A stretch of DNA of 64,000 nucleotides, from contig NZ_PHHD01000001.1 of the NCBI RefSeq assembly GCF_002813445.1, positions 5,146,001 to 5,210,000 of the forward strand, read 5' to 3'. Of the stretch, positions 34,492 to 43,498 are shown piece after piece (position 1 is the stretch's first letter; each line of letters opens with the position of its first letter). The stretch comes from Pseudomonas tolaasii NCPPB 2192 (GTDB lineage Bacteria; Pseudomonadota; Gammaproteobacteria; Pseudomonadales; Pseudomonadaceae). The notes under the pieces were generated by a model that saw nothing but the letters and a program-made list of their open reading frames with translations, was not told the DNA's origin and did not search any database. Both the position numbers and the translations under genes were made by a program.

Positions 34492-34526
34492 TTGCTCCGC
34501 CCTCTGGAACCACAAGGAGCACCACC

Positions 34527-35051
34527 ATGAACACAGCCCTGTTGATCATCGATATGCAAAACGGCCTGTACGACGGACCGGAAAAACCCTTCGAACGCGA
34601 GCGCGTACTGGAAACCATCAACCAGCTCATCAGGCGCGCACGCAGCGCTGGTGCGCCGATCTTCGCCGCCCGCCACACCGGCCCGGCGGGTTCGCCCATC
34701 GAAGCGGGGAGCCCGTTATGGCAACTGTGCCCAGGCCTTGAGGTCGACGCCGAACGCGACACCCTGTTCAATAAAACTCGCCCGAGCTGCTTTCTGGGCA
34801 CTGACCTGGCGCAACAACTGGCGGCTGCGCAGGTTGAGGCATTGGTAATCGTCGGGATGAAAACCCAGTTTTGCATCGACACCACGTGCCGCGTGGCGGT
34901 GGAGCTGGGGTTCTCGGTGGTACTGCCGGAAGACGGCCATACCTGCATGGACACTCCGACGCTTAAGGCCGAGGCGATTATCGAGCATCACAATGCGACC
35001 CTGGCGGGCGCGTTTGTGAAGCGGGTAAACGCAGTGAATATTGCGTTTTAA
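34527..35051 (+). CDS. Isochorismatase-like cysteine hydrolase
   Basis: A 174-residue protein with the cysteine-hydrolase catalytic triad of the family: D9 in IIDMQNG, K83 in FNKTRPSCF and C116 in GMKTQFCIDTT, with the following cis-peptide-like segment. The family includes nicotinamidases, N-carbamoylsarcosine amidases and true isochorismatases; this member belongs to the small, generic type. CAAGGAG precedes the ATG. It lies downstream of a terminator/leader arrangement, so its expression may be attenuated. The next gene, a hydroxyacid dehydrogenase, follows on the same strand after 97 bases. Confidence 0.85.
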   Translation: MNTALLIIDMQNGLYDGPEKPFERERVLETINQLIRRARSAGAPIFAARHTGPAGSPIEAGSPLWQLCPGLEVDAERDTLFNKTRPSCFLGTDLAQQLAAAQVEALVIVGMKTQFCIDTTCRVAVELGFSVVLPEDGHTCMDTPTLKAEAIIEHHNATLAGAFVKRVNAVNIAF

Positions 35052-35148
35052 CAGGGCTCATGCGGGAAATTTTCTGATGGAACAAATCGTTCCGTCTTAC
35101 AAATCCCGCATACTCCCTCCTCTCAAACCCTTCAGGAAGAGCCTTGCG

Positions 35149-36099
35149 ATGTCCACCACCGTTCTGGTCCTGGTTGAAACCATCAACGAATACCTGCAAA
35201 TCATCGAGAGCAACGACTTTCACGTGATTTTGGCGCCGACGCCCGCCGAACGCGCTCAGGCCATCAAGACCCATGGCGGGCAGATCAAGGCGGTGCTGAC
35301 CCGCGGCCCGCTGGGGCTGTATGCCGAGGAAATCGCTGCGTTGCCGTTGCTGGAGATTATCTGCGTGATCGGCGCCGGGTATGAGCACGTGGATCTGCAG
35401 GCCGCGAGCAACCGGGGGATTGTGGTGACCAACGGCGCCGGGGTGAATGCGCCTTCGGTGGCCGACCACGCCATGGCGCTGCTGCTGTCGCTGGTGCGCG
35501 GCATCCCGCAGACCGACGCGGCTGTGCGTCGGGGCGAGTGGCCGAAAGTGATGCGCCCGTCCCTGGGCGGCAAGCAACTGGGCATTCTCGGGCTGGGCGC
35601 AGTGGGCATGGAGATTGCCAAGCGCGCCTCGCTCGGGTTTGGCATGGAGGTGAGCTATCACAACCGCCAGCCCCGTGACGATGTGGACTACACCTATTGC
35701 GCCACCGCCGTAGAGCTGGCGCGCACGTCGGACTTCCTGATCCTGGCCACCCCCGGCGGCGCGAGCACCCGCCACTTGATCGATCGTCACGCGCTGGATG
35801 CCCTCGGCCCAAATGGTTACCTGGTCAACATTGGCCGTGGCAGCGTGGTGGTGACCGCCGACCTGGTGGCCGCCCTTGAGCAACGCCGTATCGGTGGTGC
35901 GGCGCTGGACGTGTTCGATGACGAGCCCAAAGTGCCCGACGCGCTCAAGAAGCTGAGCAATACCGTGCTCACTTCCCATGTGGCCGGCCTGTCCCCGGAA
36001 GCCGCCCACGATACCGTGCAACGCGTAGCGGACAACCTGGTGGAATATTTTGCCGGCCGCCCGGTGCTGACCCCGGTAGCGCTGCCGCCGCGCAACTAA
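35149..36099 (+). CDS. D-isomer-specific 2-hydroxyacid dehydrogenase
   Basis: A 316-residue NAD(P)-dependent dehydrogenase. The Rossmann motif GILGLGAVGMEIA lies mid-protein; catalytic Arg in NIGRGSVV, Glu in DVFDDEPKVP and His in SHVAGLSPEA complete the D-2-hydroxyacid dehydrogenase set. Hydroxypyruvate/glyoxylate or 2-ketogluconate reductase is plausible. I chose ATG 35149 (AGGAAG before it); the longer frame is unlike the family. A GGAAC-N5-GTTCC palindrome (35079-35093) lies 55 bases upstream. Confidence 0.85.
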   Translation: MSTTVLVLVETINEYLQIIESNDFHVILAPTPAERAQAIKTHGGQIKAVLTRGPLGLYAEEIAALPLLEIICVIGAGYEHVDLQAASNRGIVVTNGAGVNAPSVADHAMALLLSLVRGIPQTDAAVRRGEWPKVMRPSLGGKQLGILGLGAVGMEIAKRASLGFGMEVSYHNRQPRDDVDYTYCATAVELARTSDFLILATPGGASTRHLIDRHALDALGPNGYLVNIGRGSVVVTADLVAALEQRRIGGAALDVFDDEPKVPDALKKLSNTVLTSHVAGLSPEAAHDTVQRVADNLVEYFAGRPVLTPVALPPRN

Positions 36100-36190
36100 T
36101 AGCGAATAGCCAGCGCCGACGCAAAACCTGACTACACTGCTTGCGGGGATGCTCAGGACGTCGGTGCATGACCGGCGAAGGAACGCTTGA

Positions 36191-38047
36191 ATGTTTGGCC
36201 ATGGACCCGGCCCGGCCCGCCAGCGCGGCGCTATCGGCTTGATCGGCGCGTTTACCCTCGCAATTGCGCTGTTGTTTCTACTGTTGGTGGTCGACAGCGG
36301 CCGCCTGTACCTTGAGAAGCGCAAATTGCAGCGCGTGGCCGACACGGCGGCGCTGGAGGCCGTGAGCCGTGGCGGTAAATGTGTGGCGCCGAACAACAAC
36401 GCCGCACAAATTGTGATCGAGAGCGCCCAGCGCAATGATTTCACGGTCAGTGCCGACCGCACCCTGGCCACGGCCTGTGGCACGCTCGCCACGGGCGCCG
36501 ACTTTATGCGCACCTTCAACCCGGACCCGGCCAGGGCCGACGCCATTCGAGTGATCGCCACCCATCGCGTTCCCACCAGCCTGGCCCACGGCCTGTTCAC
36601 ATTGTTTTCAACCCAACCCGTCAGCCTGACCACGCTGTTGAGCGCCACAGCCGTCGCGGCCGCGCCCTCCCCACCCGTCGCCTCACTTACCATTCGCAGC
36701 ACATTGTTAACCGTGGACAGCACCAAGTCAGCGGCGCTCAACGGCCTGATCGGCGGTTTGCTCGGCGGCAAATTGCAGCTCGATGCCGTGGGCTGGAATG
36801 GCCTGATCAACACCAACATCAGCCTGCTCAGCTACCTCGACGCACTGGCCATCCGCCTGAATGTCAGCGCCGGCAACTATGACCAGTTGCTCAAGACCGA
36901 CGCCACGGTCGGCCAGTTGATCCAGGCCGCCATCGACGTACTGAAATTGGGTGGCGATGCGGTCAAGGTGGTGATCAACAACCTGGAAGCCATCAAGCTG
37001 ATTGCACCGGGAACGGAAATCCTGCACCTGGGCGACCTGATCAAGATCCAGAACGGCACCGACAAAACCGCATTGAATGTGGACCTGCAGTTGTTCAACC
37101 TGATCCAGGGGTTCGTGCAACTGTCGAACAAAGCCAGCGCGGTGGCCGTCGAGTTGCCGGTGGATGTACTCGGGTTGCTGAATATCACGGTCAAGACACG
37201 GGTCATCGAGCCGGCGCAGATTTCCGCGGTGGGCAACCCGCAACTGATCGCCACCCAACCGATTACCGTCAGGACCGCACAGGTCAGGACCTGGATCTCC
37301 ATCAAGCTGCCCGTCATAGATGTGCTCAACAAAGTGGTCGAACTCGTCACCAACCTGGTGAGTTTGCTGCTGGGCAGCTCCCTGGACCCGGTGATCGGCA
37401 CGCACATCGACATTGCCCTGGAAGCCGCCAGCGGCAGCAGCACCGTCACCGGCTATCGCTGCAACGGCCCGGAAGACAAATCCCTGACTGCGTCGGGCAC
37501 CACGTCGGCGGTCAGGTTGATGGTGGGTCAGATCGATCCCAAAAACCTGTTTTCGTCAGTCGACCCCTTGAAGGTCGACGATTTCCCCCTGCTCGATCTT
37601 GGCGTAAAAGCCTGCGCCAAGGGCGTATGCGACCCCCGGCAAGCCTATGCCGTGGGCGGCCTCAGCCTGCGGGTGGACAGCAGCGTGGCCAAGACCACAC
37701 GCGCCCACGTTTACGTGTCGCCACCCGACATCAAGCAGCCGCCGAACTTTTACAGTTTCAGTGCCAACAACGTGGTCGGCAGTTTGAGCGACACCCTCAA
37801 GGGCATTCAATTGACCAGCCATACACCGACCCTGGGTGGCTTGCTGGGCCTGGTACTGGGTTTGGTGGTCGACATACTGACCGGCGTGCTGAGCCTGCTC
37901 AGCGGCATCATTTCCAGCCTGCTCAGCCCTTTGCTCGACCCGCTGGTCAACAACCTCCTCGCCGGCCTGGGCATTGACCTGGCGAAAGTCGAAATCGGTG
38001 CCAACCTGTCCTGCAACCCCGGTGGTCGCGCCGCGCTGGTGATTTGA
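36191..38047 (+). CDS. Orphan TadG-like pilus-assembly-related protein
   Basis: A 618-residue protein. The N-terminus (QRGAIGLIGAFTLAIALLFLLLV, then DSGRLYLEKRKLQRVADTAAL) is the Tad/TadG-type hydrophobic helix and following amphipathic stretch. The rest, residues about 160-600, is dominated by Leu/Val/Ile/Gly-rich segments such as NGLIGGLLGGKLQ and LLGLVLGLVVDILTGVLSLLSG without a recognisable domain. TadG proteins normally sit in tad pilus operons; here no tad gene is next to it. It is probably anchored in the inner membrane with a periplasmic body. Function unknown. Confidence 0.65.
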   Translation: MFGHGPGPARQRGAIGLIGAFTLAIALLFLLLVVDSGRLYLEKRKLQRVADTAALEAVSRGGKCVAPNNNAAQIVIESAQRNDFTVSADRTLATACGTLATGADFMRTFNPDPARADAIRVIATHRVPTSLAHGLFTLFSTQPVSLTTLLSATAVAAAPSPPVASLTIRSTLLTVDSTKSAALNGLIGGLLGGKLQLDAVGWNGLINTNISLLSYLDALAIRLNVSAGNYDQLLKTDATVGQLIQAAIDVLKLGGDAVKVVINNLEAIKLIAPGTEILHLGDLIKIQNGTDKTALNVDLQLFNLIQGFVQLSNKASAVAVELPVDVLGLLNITVKTRVIEPAQISAVGNPQLIATQPITVRTAQVRTWISIKLPVIDVLNKVVELVTNLVSLLLGSSLDPVIGTHIDIALEAASGSSTVTGYRCNGPEDKSLTASGTTSAVRLMVGQIDPKNLFSSVDPLKVDDFPLLDLGVKACAKGVCDPRQAYAVGGLSLRVDSSVAKTTRAHVYVSPPDIKQPPNFYSFSANNVVGSLSDTLKGIQLTSHTPTLGGLLGLVLGLVVDILTGVLSLLSGIISSLLSPLLDPLVNNLLAGLGIDLAKVEIGANLSCNPGGRAALVI

Positions 38048-38092
38048 GCGCATCAGGCCCACTGATCATCATCCAACACGCTAACCTATTAA

Positions 38093-38122
38093 GCCGCCGC
38101 GACCTTGTCGGCTCGCGGCGGC
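38093..38122. terminator. Strong GC hairpin after the TadG-like gene
   Basis: A perfect 10-base stem, GCCGCCGCGA / TCGCGGCGGC, with a 10-base loop. It has no T tract, so it may pause or stabilise RNA rather than terminate on its own. Confidence 0.45.
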
Positions 38123-38177
38123 GCGCATTAGATTAGCCAATAGTCCAAGGCCTTTAGAATAAGCAGAAGGGATAAGC

Positions 38178-39245
38178 ATGGCGCTTAACGACCAATCCAC
38201 CCAGATTCGCCCCGGCGAAGAGCTGGACGCCAACCTGATCGACCCTTATCTCAAGGCCCATATTCCGGGCTTGAGCGGCACGCCCACCGTCAGCCAGTTT
38301 CCCGGCGGCGCCTCCAACCTGACCTACCTGCTGGAATACCCCAGCCAGGAATTCGTGCTGCGTCGCCCGCCGTTTGGCCACAAGGCCAAATCCGCCCACG
38401 ACATGGGCCGCGAGTACCGCATTCTCAACCAGCTCAAAGACGGCTTTCCGTATTGCCCCAAAGCCTACGTGCATTGCACCGATGAGTCGGTAATCGGCGC
38501 GGAGTTCTATGTGATGGAGCGCGTCAACGGCATCATCCTGCGCTCCGACCTGCCCGCTGAGCTGGGCCTTGACGCCACCAAAACCGAAGCCTTGTGCAAA
38601 AGCTTTATCGACAAGTTTGTCGAACTGCATCAGGTGGACTACAACACCTGCGGCCTGGCCGACCTCGGCAAGCCGGAAGGTTATGTGGAGCGCCAGATTC
38701 GCGGCTGGAGCGACCGTTACGAAAAAGCCCTGACTCCCGACGCCCCGAGCTGGGAAGCCGTGCGCGCGTGGCTCAACGACAAAATGCCGGCCGATCACCC
38801 CACCTCCAGCATCGTGCACAACGACTATCGCTTCGACAATGTGATCCTCGACCCGCACAACCCGATGCAGATCATCGGCGTGCTGGACTGGGAGCTGACC
38901 ACCCTCGGCGACCCGCTGATGGACCTGGGCAACACCCTCGCTTACTGGATCGAAGCAGCAGACCCGGCACCGGTGCAACTGATGCGCCGCCAACCGAGCA
39001 ATGCCCCCGGCATGCTCACCCGCCGCGAATTCGTCGACTACTACGCCGAACGTGCAGGCATCCAAATCGACAATTTCGATTTCTACTACACCTACGGCCT
39101 GTTCCGACTGGCTGGCATCGTGCAGCAGATCTATTACCGCTTCTTCCATGGCCAGACCCAGGACAAACGCTTTGCGCAGTTCATTCACATGAACAAGCTG
39201 CTGGAGCAAATGAGCCTGAATGTCATCAGCAAATCGTCTCTCTGA
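38178..39245 (+). CDS. Phosphotransferase family protein (APH-type, ACAD10-like)
   Basis: A 355-residue kinase-like protein. The catalytic loop H214-N-D216-Y-R-F-D-N221 and the metal Asp D237 (IGVLDWEL) are those of aminoglycoside-phosphotransferase folds. The N-terminal lobe has FPGGASNLTYLLEYPSQEFVLRRPP, typical of the group fused to or next to acyl-CoA dehydrogenases (ACAD10/11), where it phosphorylates a 4-hydroxyacyl-CoA intermediate. Here the dehydrogenase is not adjacent, but an SDR gene follows 21 bases later. A resistance role is unlikely. Confidence 0.82.
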   Translation: MALNDQSTQIRPGEELDANLIDPYLKAHIPGLSGTPTVSQFPGGASNLTYLLEYPSQEFVLRRPPFGHKAKSAHDMGREYRILNQLKDGFPYCPKAYVHCTDESVIGAEFYVMERVNGIILRSDLPAELGLDATKTEALCKSFIDKFVELHQVDYNTCGLADLGKPEGYVERQIRGWSDRYEKALTPDAPSWEAVRAWLNDKMPADHPTSSIVHNDYRFDNVILDPHNPMQIIGVLDWELTTLGDPLMDLGNTLAYWIEAADPAPVQLMRRQPSNAPGMLTRREFVDYYAERAGIQIDNFDFYYTYGLFRLAGIVQQIYYRFFHGQTQDKRFAQFIHMNKLLEQMSLNVISKSSL

Positions 39246-39266
39246 CTAAAAGAACAAGGAACCGCT

Positions 39267-40034
39267 ATGTCCAAGACCAACCTGTTCGACCTCGACGGCA
39301 AGATCGCCTTCGTTTCCGGTGCCAGCCGCGGTATCGGCGAAGCCATCGCCAAGTTGCTGGCCCAGCAAGGCGCCCATGTGATCGTGTCCAGCCGCAAGCT
39401 CGAAGGTTGCCAGCACGTGGCCGATGCGATCATCGCCGACGGCGGCAAGGCAACGGCCGTGGCCTGCCATATCGGCGAGATGGAACAGATTACCCAGGTG
39501 TTTGCCGGCATTCGCGAGCAGTTCGGGCGCCTGGACATCCTGGTCAACAACGCCGCGACCAACCCGCAATTCTGCAACGTACTGGACACCGACCTCGGCG
39601 CCTTCCAGAAGACCGTCGACGTGAACATTCGCGGCTACTTCTTCATGTCGGTGGAAGCCGGCAAGCTGATGCGCGAGAACGGCGGCGGCAGCATCATCAA
39701 CGTGGCGTCGATAAACGGCATTTCACCTGGCGTGTTCCAGGGCATCTATTCGGTGACCAAGGCCGCCGTGATCAACATGACCAAAGTCTTCGCCAAGGAA
39801 TGCGCAGCGTTCGGCATCCGTTGCAACGCGCTGCTGCCGGGCCTGACCGACACCAAATTCGCCTCGGCGCTGGTCAAGAACGATTCGATCCTGAAAATGG
39901 CCCTGGCGCAAATCCCGCTCAAGCGCGTGGCCGACCCGAGCGAAATGGCCGGCGCGGTGCTGTTCCTGGCCAGCGATGCGTCCAGCTACACCACGGGCGT
40001 GTCGCTGAATGTGGACGGCGGTTTCCTGTCCTGA
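39267..40034 (+). CDS. Short-chain dehydrogenase/reductase
   Basis: A 255-residue SDR. GASRGIG at 18-24 is the dinucleotide-binding motif, NNAA (94-97) the structural motif, S148 and Y161-S-V-T-K165 the catalytic set. It is the second gene of a two-gene unit with the phosphotransferase, an association common in Pseudomonas; a role in hydroxy-fatty-acid or hydroxyacyl-CoA metabolism is the likely reading but is not proven. CAAGGAAC precedes the ATG. Confidence 0.88.
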   Translation: MSKTNLFDLDGKIAFVSGASRGIGEAIAKLLAQQGAHVIVSSRKLEGCQHVADAIIADGGKATAVACHIGEMEQITQVFAGIREQFGRLDILVNNAATNPQFCNVLDTDLGAFQKTVDVNIRGYFFMSVEAGKLMRENGGGSIINVASINGISPGVFQGIYSVTKAAVINMTKVFAKECAAFGIRCNALLPGLTDTKFASALVKNDSILKMALAQIPLKRVADPSEMAGAVLFLASDASSYTTGVSLNVDGGFLS

Positions 40035-40057
40035 TTGTGCAGCTTACCCCCCACTAA

Positions 40058-40069
40058 TGTGGGAGCGGT
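40058..40069. repeat. Single REP arm remnant
   Basis: TGTGGGAGCGGT with no inverse partner in this short gap between convergent genes; a decayed REP half. Confidence 0.45.
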
Positions 40070-40076
40070 GGTGTGC

Positions 40077-40520
40077 TCAAGCGTTGGGTGGTTGCTGCCG
40101 AAAACTGACCGCCAGGCGGTTCCAGCCGCTGATGCTGGACACCGCCATGGTCAGGTCCACCAATTCCTGCTCACTGAACGCCGTTCGCACCGCCGCGTAG
40201 AGCTCATCTGAAACGCTGGAGGTCGGCAGCGTCGCCACCGACTCGCACCAGGCCAACGCCGCCTTCTCCCGCGCCGTAAAAAATGGCGAATCACGCCACA
40301 CGCACAGCGCAAACAACCGTCGCTCACTCTCACCTCGCTGGCGTGCCGCCATCGAGTGCATGTCGGTGCAAAAGCCGCAGCCGTTGATCTGTGACACGCG
40401 AATCTTGATCAACTCCAGCAAGGGTTTCTCGATGGACAGGCCAAAGGTCGCGGCCTCGAGCATCAGCATGCCCTTGAGTGCCTGCGGCGAGGCGGTGTAG
40501 TAGTCGAGGCGGGGTTCCAT
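40077..40520 (-). CDS. Carboxymuconolactone decarboxylase/AhpD-like protein
   Basis: A 147-residue single-domain protein. The redox motif CGFCTDMH (CxxC followed by His) in SQINGCGFCTDMHSMAARQ is the AhpD-like/CMD signature, with the conserved Glu-Lys-Ala block (AREKAALAWCESVATL). Members act as peroxidase-related proton relays. The start is ATG 40520; the longer TTG frame is not supported. It is divergent from a MocR regulator, a common pairing in which the regulator controls this gene. Confidence 0.85.
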   Translation of the reverse strand: MEPRLDYYTASPQALKGMLMLEAATFGLSIEKPLLELIKIRVSQINGCGFCTDMHSMAARQRGESERRLFALCVWRDSPFFTAREKAALAWCESVATLPTSSVSDELYAAVRTAFSEQELVDLTMAVSSISGWNRLAVSFRQQPPNA

Positions 40521-40675
40521 GGGGGCATTCTCGGGTAACAGCTGCAATTGCCGTACAGCCTAGAGCCCGCGTGCGGCAAGCCCTATAGCCAATCAGACGG
40601 TTTATGCAGAGACCATTTTGAGGCCACCCCGCGAGCGAGTAACCTTGGCGCAGATCGATTGCATCAGGGGGAAAC

Positions 40676-42109
40676 ATGGAACTGCACGTGGTGATCAAAG
40701 GCCGCAAGGACCTCGCCGAACAGCTCTACCGGCAGTTGCGTGAAGCCATCGGCTCCGGGCGCCTGGCCGCCGGTGCGCAATTGCCGCCCAGCCGCCTGCT
40801 CGCCGAGCAATTGGGTGTATCGCGCAAGACCGTGTCCGACACCTACGCCACCCTGACCTACGAAGGCCTGCTGGTGGGCAAAACCGGCAAGGGTACCTTC
40901 GTCAATGCCCATTCACCCCAGGCCGAGCGCGTGCAAACCGCCACCGACCTGGCCTGCGCCGCCAACCTGGCAAAGTGGGCCGCGCTGCCTTCGCCCATGC
41001 GTCACCCAACGCGCGACAGTACCTTGCGCTACGAATTTATCGGCGGCGCCACCTCACGCCAGCAATTCCCTCAGGACGAATGGCGACGCTGCACCCAGGA
41101 CGCCTTGCGGCGCATCGCTCAGAACAGCGGCTTCTACAGCCAGCCCGAAGGCCTGCCGGCATTGCGCGAGGCCATCGCCGGGCATATCGCGTTTTCCCGC
41201 GGGGTGAAATGCCGTGCCGACAGCATCGTCGTCACCAACGGCGCGCAACAGGCGCTGGATTTGATCGCCCGCGTGGTGCTCGAAGCCGGCAGCATCGTGG
41301 CCATGGAAGACCCCGGCTACAGCCCTGCGCGCGAGTTGTTTGCGGCGATGGGCGCGCGTGTTGTCGGCGTGCCGGTCGATGGCGAAGGCATTCAGGTCGA
41401 TCACATTCCCGATGGCACGCGGCTGATTTACGTCACCCCCTCCCATCAGTTCCCGCTCGGCATGCCCATGAGCGTGCCACGCCGCGAAGCCTTGCTGGCA
41501 CGGGCCTTCGCGATGGGCGCGATCATCATCGAAGACGACTACGACAGCGAGTTCCGCTACGAAGGCCGGCCCACCGACTCGTTGCAAAGCATGGACGCCC
41601 GAGGCGTGGTGACCTATGTCGGCACTTTCTCCAAAACCCTTTTGCCCGAGCTGCGCCTGGGGTATGCCGTGCTGCCCCCCGCCATCCATGCAGCCGTGCT
41701 CAAAGCCAAGCAATTGACCGACCAGCACAGCTCCACGCTGCCGCAATGGGCGCTGGCCAAGTTCATCAGCGAAGGTTTTTTGCTCAAGCACATCCGGCGC
41801 TGCCATGCCGTGTATGCCGGGCGCCGCGAGCGCATTCTGCAGCGCCTGGCCGGGGATTTGTCGCCGTGGTTTGAAGCGGTGCCCACCGTGGCCGGATTTC
41901 ACTTGGCGGCGCTGTGCAAGGTGCCGGTGAATATCCCGCTGCTGATCGAACTGGCGCGGCAGGTCGAGGTGGGGCTGTACCCGGTGGACGTGTTCTTTCA
42001 TGAGGCACCGGTCAGGTCGGGCCTGGTGATCGGTTTCGGCGCCATCGAATTGCTCGACATCGACCCGGCGCTGGACCGGGTGCGCGACATCCTCCAGCAG
42101 ATTGGCTAG
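40676..42109 (+). CDS. MocR-type GntR regulator with aminotransferase domain
   Basis: A 477-residue protein with a winged helix (about 1-75, LPPSRLLAEQLGVSRKTVSD) and an aminotransferase domain. The PLP Schiff-base lysine is K320 in GTFSKTLLPELRLGY; D288-Y289-D290 and P254-SHQFPLG are further site residues. It is a separate copy from the MocR at 2080, with only the family pattern shared. It is divergent from the AhpD-like gene and probably controls it. Confidence 0.88.
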   Translation: MELHVVIKGRKDLAEQLYRQLREAIGSGRLAAGAQLPPSRLLAEQLGVSRKTVSDTYATLTYEGLLVGKTGKGTFVNAHSPQAERVQTATDLACAANLAKWAALPSPMRHPTRDSTLRYEFIGGATSRQQFPQDEWRRCTQDALRRIAQNSGFYSQPEGLPALREAIAGHIAFSRGVKCRADSIVVTNGAQQALDLIARVVLEAGSIVAMEDPGYSPARELFAAMGARVVGVPVDGEGIQVDHIPDGTRLIYVTPSHQFPLGMPMSVPRREALLARAFAMGAIIIEDDYDSEFRYEGRPTDSLQSMDARGVVTYVGTFSKTLLPELRLGYAVLPPAIHAAVLKAKQLTDQHSSTLPQWALAKFISEGFLLKHIRRCHAVYAGRRERILQRLAGDLSPWFEAVPTVAGFHLAALCKVPVNIPLLIELARQVEVGLYPVDVFFHEAPVRSGLVIGFGAIELLDIDPALDRVRDILQQIG

Positions 42110-42190
42110 GCGGTTTTCCGCCGGATTGGTCATTGGTCGCGCACACCCTCGGGCGTAGGGTGAAGAGGTCTCGAATCACTCGGAAATCTC

Positions 42191-42595
42191 ATGATGAAAC
42201 GACTGCTCGCCACCACCCTGATGCTCGCCTCTCTCAGCGCCTTCGCCCACGAGCCGGTGTACAACCAGGAATCGATCAAGGTGCTGCAAGAGCACCCCTT
42301 GACCAACGTGCCCGGCAAAAAAACCCTCATGCTCACCGTGGACTACGCCCCCGGCCAGGCCACCGTGCCCCATAGCCACACCGGCACCGCCGTGGCGTAT
42401 GTGCTGGAAGGCGCGATCACGTCGCGGGTCAATGACGAGAAGGCCAGAACCTACCAGGTGGGTGAATCCTTTTACGAACCGGCCGGCTCGCGGCATTTTG
42501 AATCGAGCAATGCCAGCCAGACCCAACCGGCGAAAATGCTGGTGGTGATGGTGCTGGATGAGAAGGCCGAGGTGCTGACGCCCCTGCCCAAATAA
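42191..42595 (+). CDS. Secreted cupin-domain protein
   Basis: A 134-residue protein. A signal peptide (MMKRLLATTLMLASLSAFA) precedes a single cupin barrel with metal-type motif HSHTGTAVAYVLEGAITSRV, containing the first His pair and the Glu, and FYEPAGSRHFESSNA for the second motif. Probably periplasmic. The substrate is unknown. It follows the MocR gene on the same strand with an 81-base gap. A REPIN follows. Confidence 0.8.
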   Translation: MMKRLLATTLMLASLSAFAHEPVYNQESIKVLQEHPLTNVPGKKTLMLTVDYAPGQATVPHSHTGTAVAYVLEGAITSRVNDEKARTYQVGESFYEPAGSRHFESSNASQTQPAKMLVVMVLDEKAEVLTPLPK

Positions 42596-42613
42596 TCAGC
42601 CCCCCAAATAACC

Positions 42614-42702
42614 TGTGGGAGCTGGCTTGCCTGCGATAGCGGCGGGTCAGCCAACTAATCTGTGTTTGATGTACCGCTATCGCAGGCAAGCCAGCTCCCA
42701 CA
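42614..42702. repeat. REPIN
   Basis: TGTGGGAGCTGGCTTGCCTG and its inverse between the convergent cupin and tag genes, with a loop of about 48 bases. Confidence 0.85.
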
Positions 42703-42715
42703 GTTTTAACGGTGT

Positions 42716-43345
42716 TCAGGGCCGTTTGAACTGGCGGCGCAGGCTCTCGATTTGAGGGCGACAAGCACACCCTTCCAGATGATCGTTCACCATTCCCGTT
42801 GCCTGCATCAACGCATACATCGTGGTCGGGCCCACATAGCTCCAACCACGCTTCTTCAGGGCTTTGGACAAGCGCGCCGAGGCCGGTGAGGTCGGATTTC
42901 CTTTCCAGTACGCCAAATCAACCACCGCCGGGCGCTCCGTCTCGGCGGGCTCGAATGCCCACATCCAGTGAGCCAGCGAGCCGGTTTCATCCACCAGTTC
43001 ACAGGCCCTGCGCGCGTTGGTAATCGTGGACACGATCTTCGCGCGGTTGCGCACAATGCCTGGCTCGCCCATCAACCGTTCGATATCTGCCTCGCCGTAC
43101 TGCGCGACCTTGCGAAAATCAAAGCCGTCAAAGGCCAGCCGGAACTGCTCGCGCTTGCGCAGGATGGTGATCCACGCCAGGCCGGCCTGAAAACCTTCCA
43201 GGCAAATCTTCTCGTACAGCAGGATATCGTCCGCCACCGGCACGCCCCACTCGTGGTCGTGATAGTGCGGGTAATCTGCCGCGGCGGTGCGCCAGGTGCA
43301 GTAGGTGCGACCGGTTTCATCTGTGCTCAGCCCTGCTGTGTCCAT
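42716..43345 (-). CDS. tag: DNA-3-methyladenine glycosylase I (Tag)
   Basis: A 209-residue helix-hairpin-helix glycosylase. The N-terminal CTWRTAAADYPHYHDHEWG has the Tag zinc Cys/His, and the C-terminal segment NDHLEGCACR supplies the second His and Cys. The central ILRKREQFRLAFDGFDFRKVA and AKIVSTITNARR regions match the family. It removes 3-methyladenine from alkylated DNA. The gene is divergent from the DctA-family transporter. Confidence 0.92.
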   Translation of the reverse strand: MDTAGLSTDETGRTYCTWRTAAADYPHYHDHEWGVPVADDILLYEKICLEGFQAGLAWITILRKREQFRLAFDGFDFRKVAQYGEADIERLMGEPGIVRNRAKIVSTITNARRACELVDETGSLAHWMWAFEPAETERPAVVDLAYWKGNPTSPASARLSKALKKRGWSYVGPTTMYALMQATGMVNDHLEGCACRPQIESLRRQFKRP

Positions 43346-43430
43346 CCATCACCTCGTCTTTCAACCGGCGGATGATAAGCGAAAAAATTTACGCCCCGCC
43401 AACCGCTCAAGCATCGCCCTTCGCGACCAA

Positions 43431-43443
43431 CTGGTCAGACCGG
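43431..43443. promoter_or_regulatory. FadR/GntR-type box upstream of the DctA-family gene
   Basis: CTGGTC-A-GACCGG, one mismatch from a perfect inverted repeat, resembles the TGGTC-N-GACCA core of FadR-subfamily GntR operators. It lies 25 bases before the putative -35 of the transporter gene. Two GntR regulators are encoded just downstream of it. Confidence 0.45.
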
Positions 43444-43468
43444 GACCTGTCAACCGACTAATATTTAC

Positions 43469-43498
43469 TTGTGATTTCAAAAAACCCAGGCGTAGACT
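43469..43498 (+). promoter_or_regulatory. Putative sigma70 promoter of the DctA-family gene
   Basis: TTGTGA at 43469-43474 and TAGACT at 43493-43498 separated by 18 bases; transcription would begin some 75 bases before the ATG at 43578. Confidence 0.4.

Noticed and set aside
35079..35093. GGAAC-N5-GTTCC upstream of the hydroxyacid dehydrogenase as a named operator
   Set aside because: Only five bases per arm, no regulator gene next to it; kept as a note in the gene entry only.
34978..36819. A 613-codon minus-strand frame across the hydroxyacid dehydrogenase and TadG-like genes
   Set aside because: It crosses an intergenic gap and lacks any motif.
28957..38147. Shared 12-mer GCCAATAGTCCA upstream of acnB (28957) and of the phosphotransferase gene (38136)
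   Set aside because: A 12-base match between two points in a 64-kb window is expected by chance many times over, and no further symmetry is shared.
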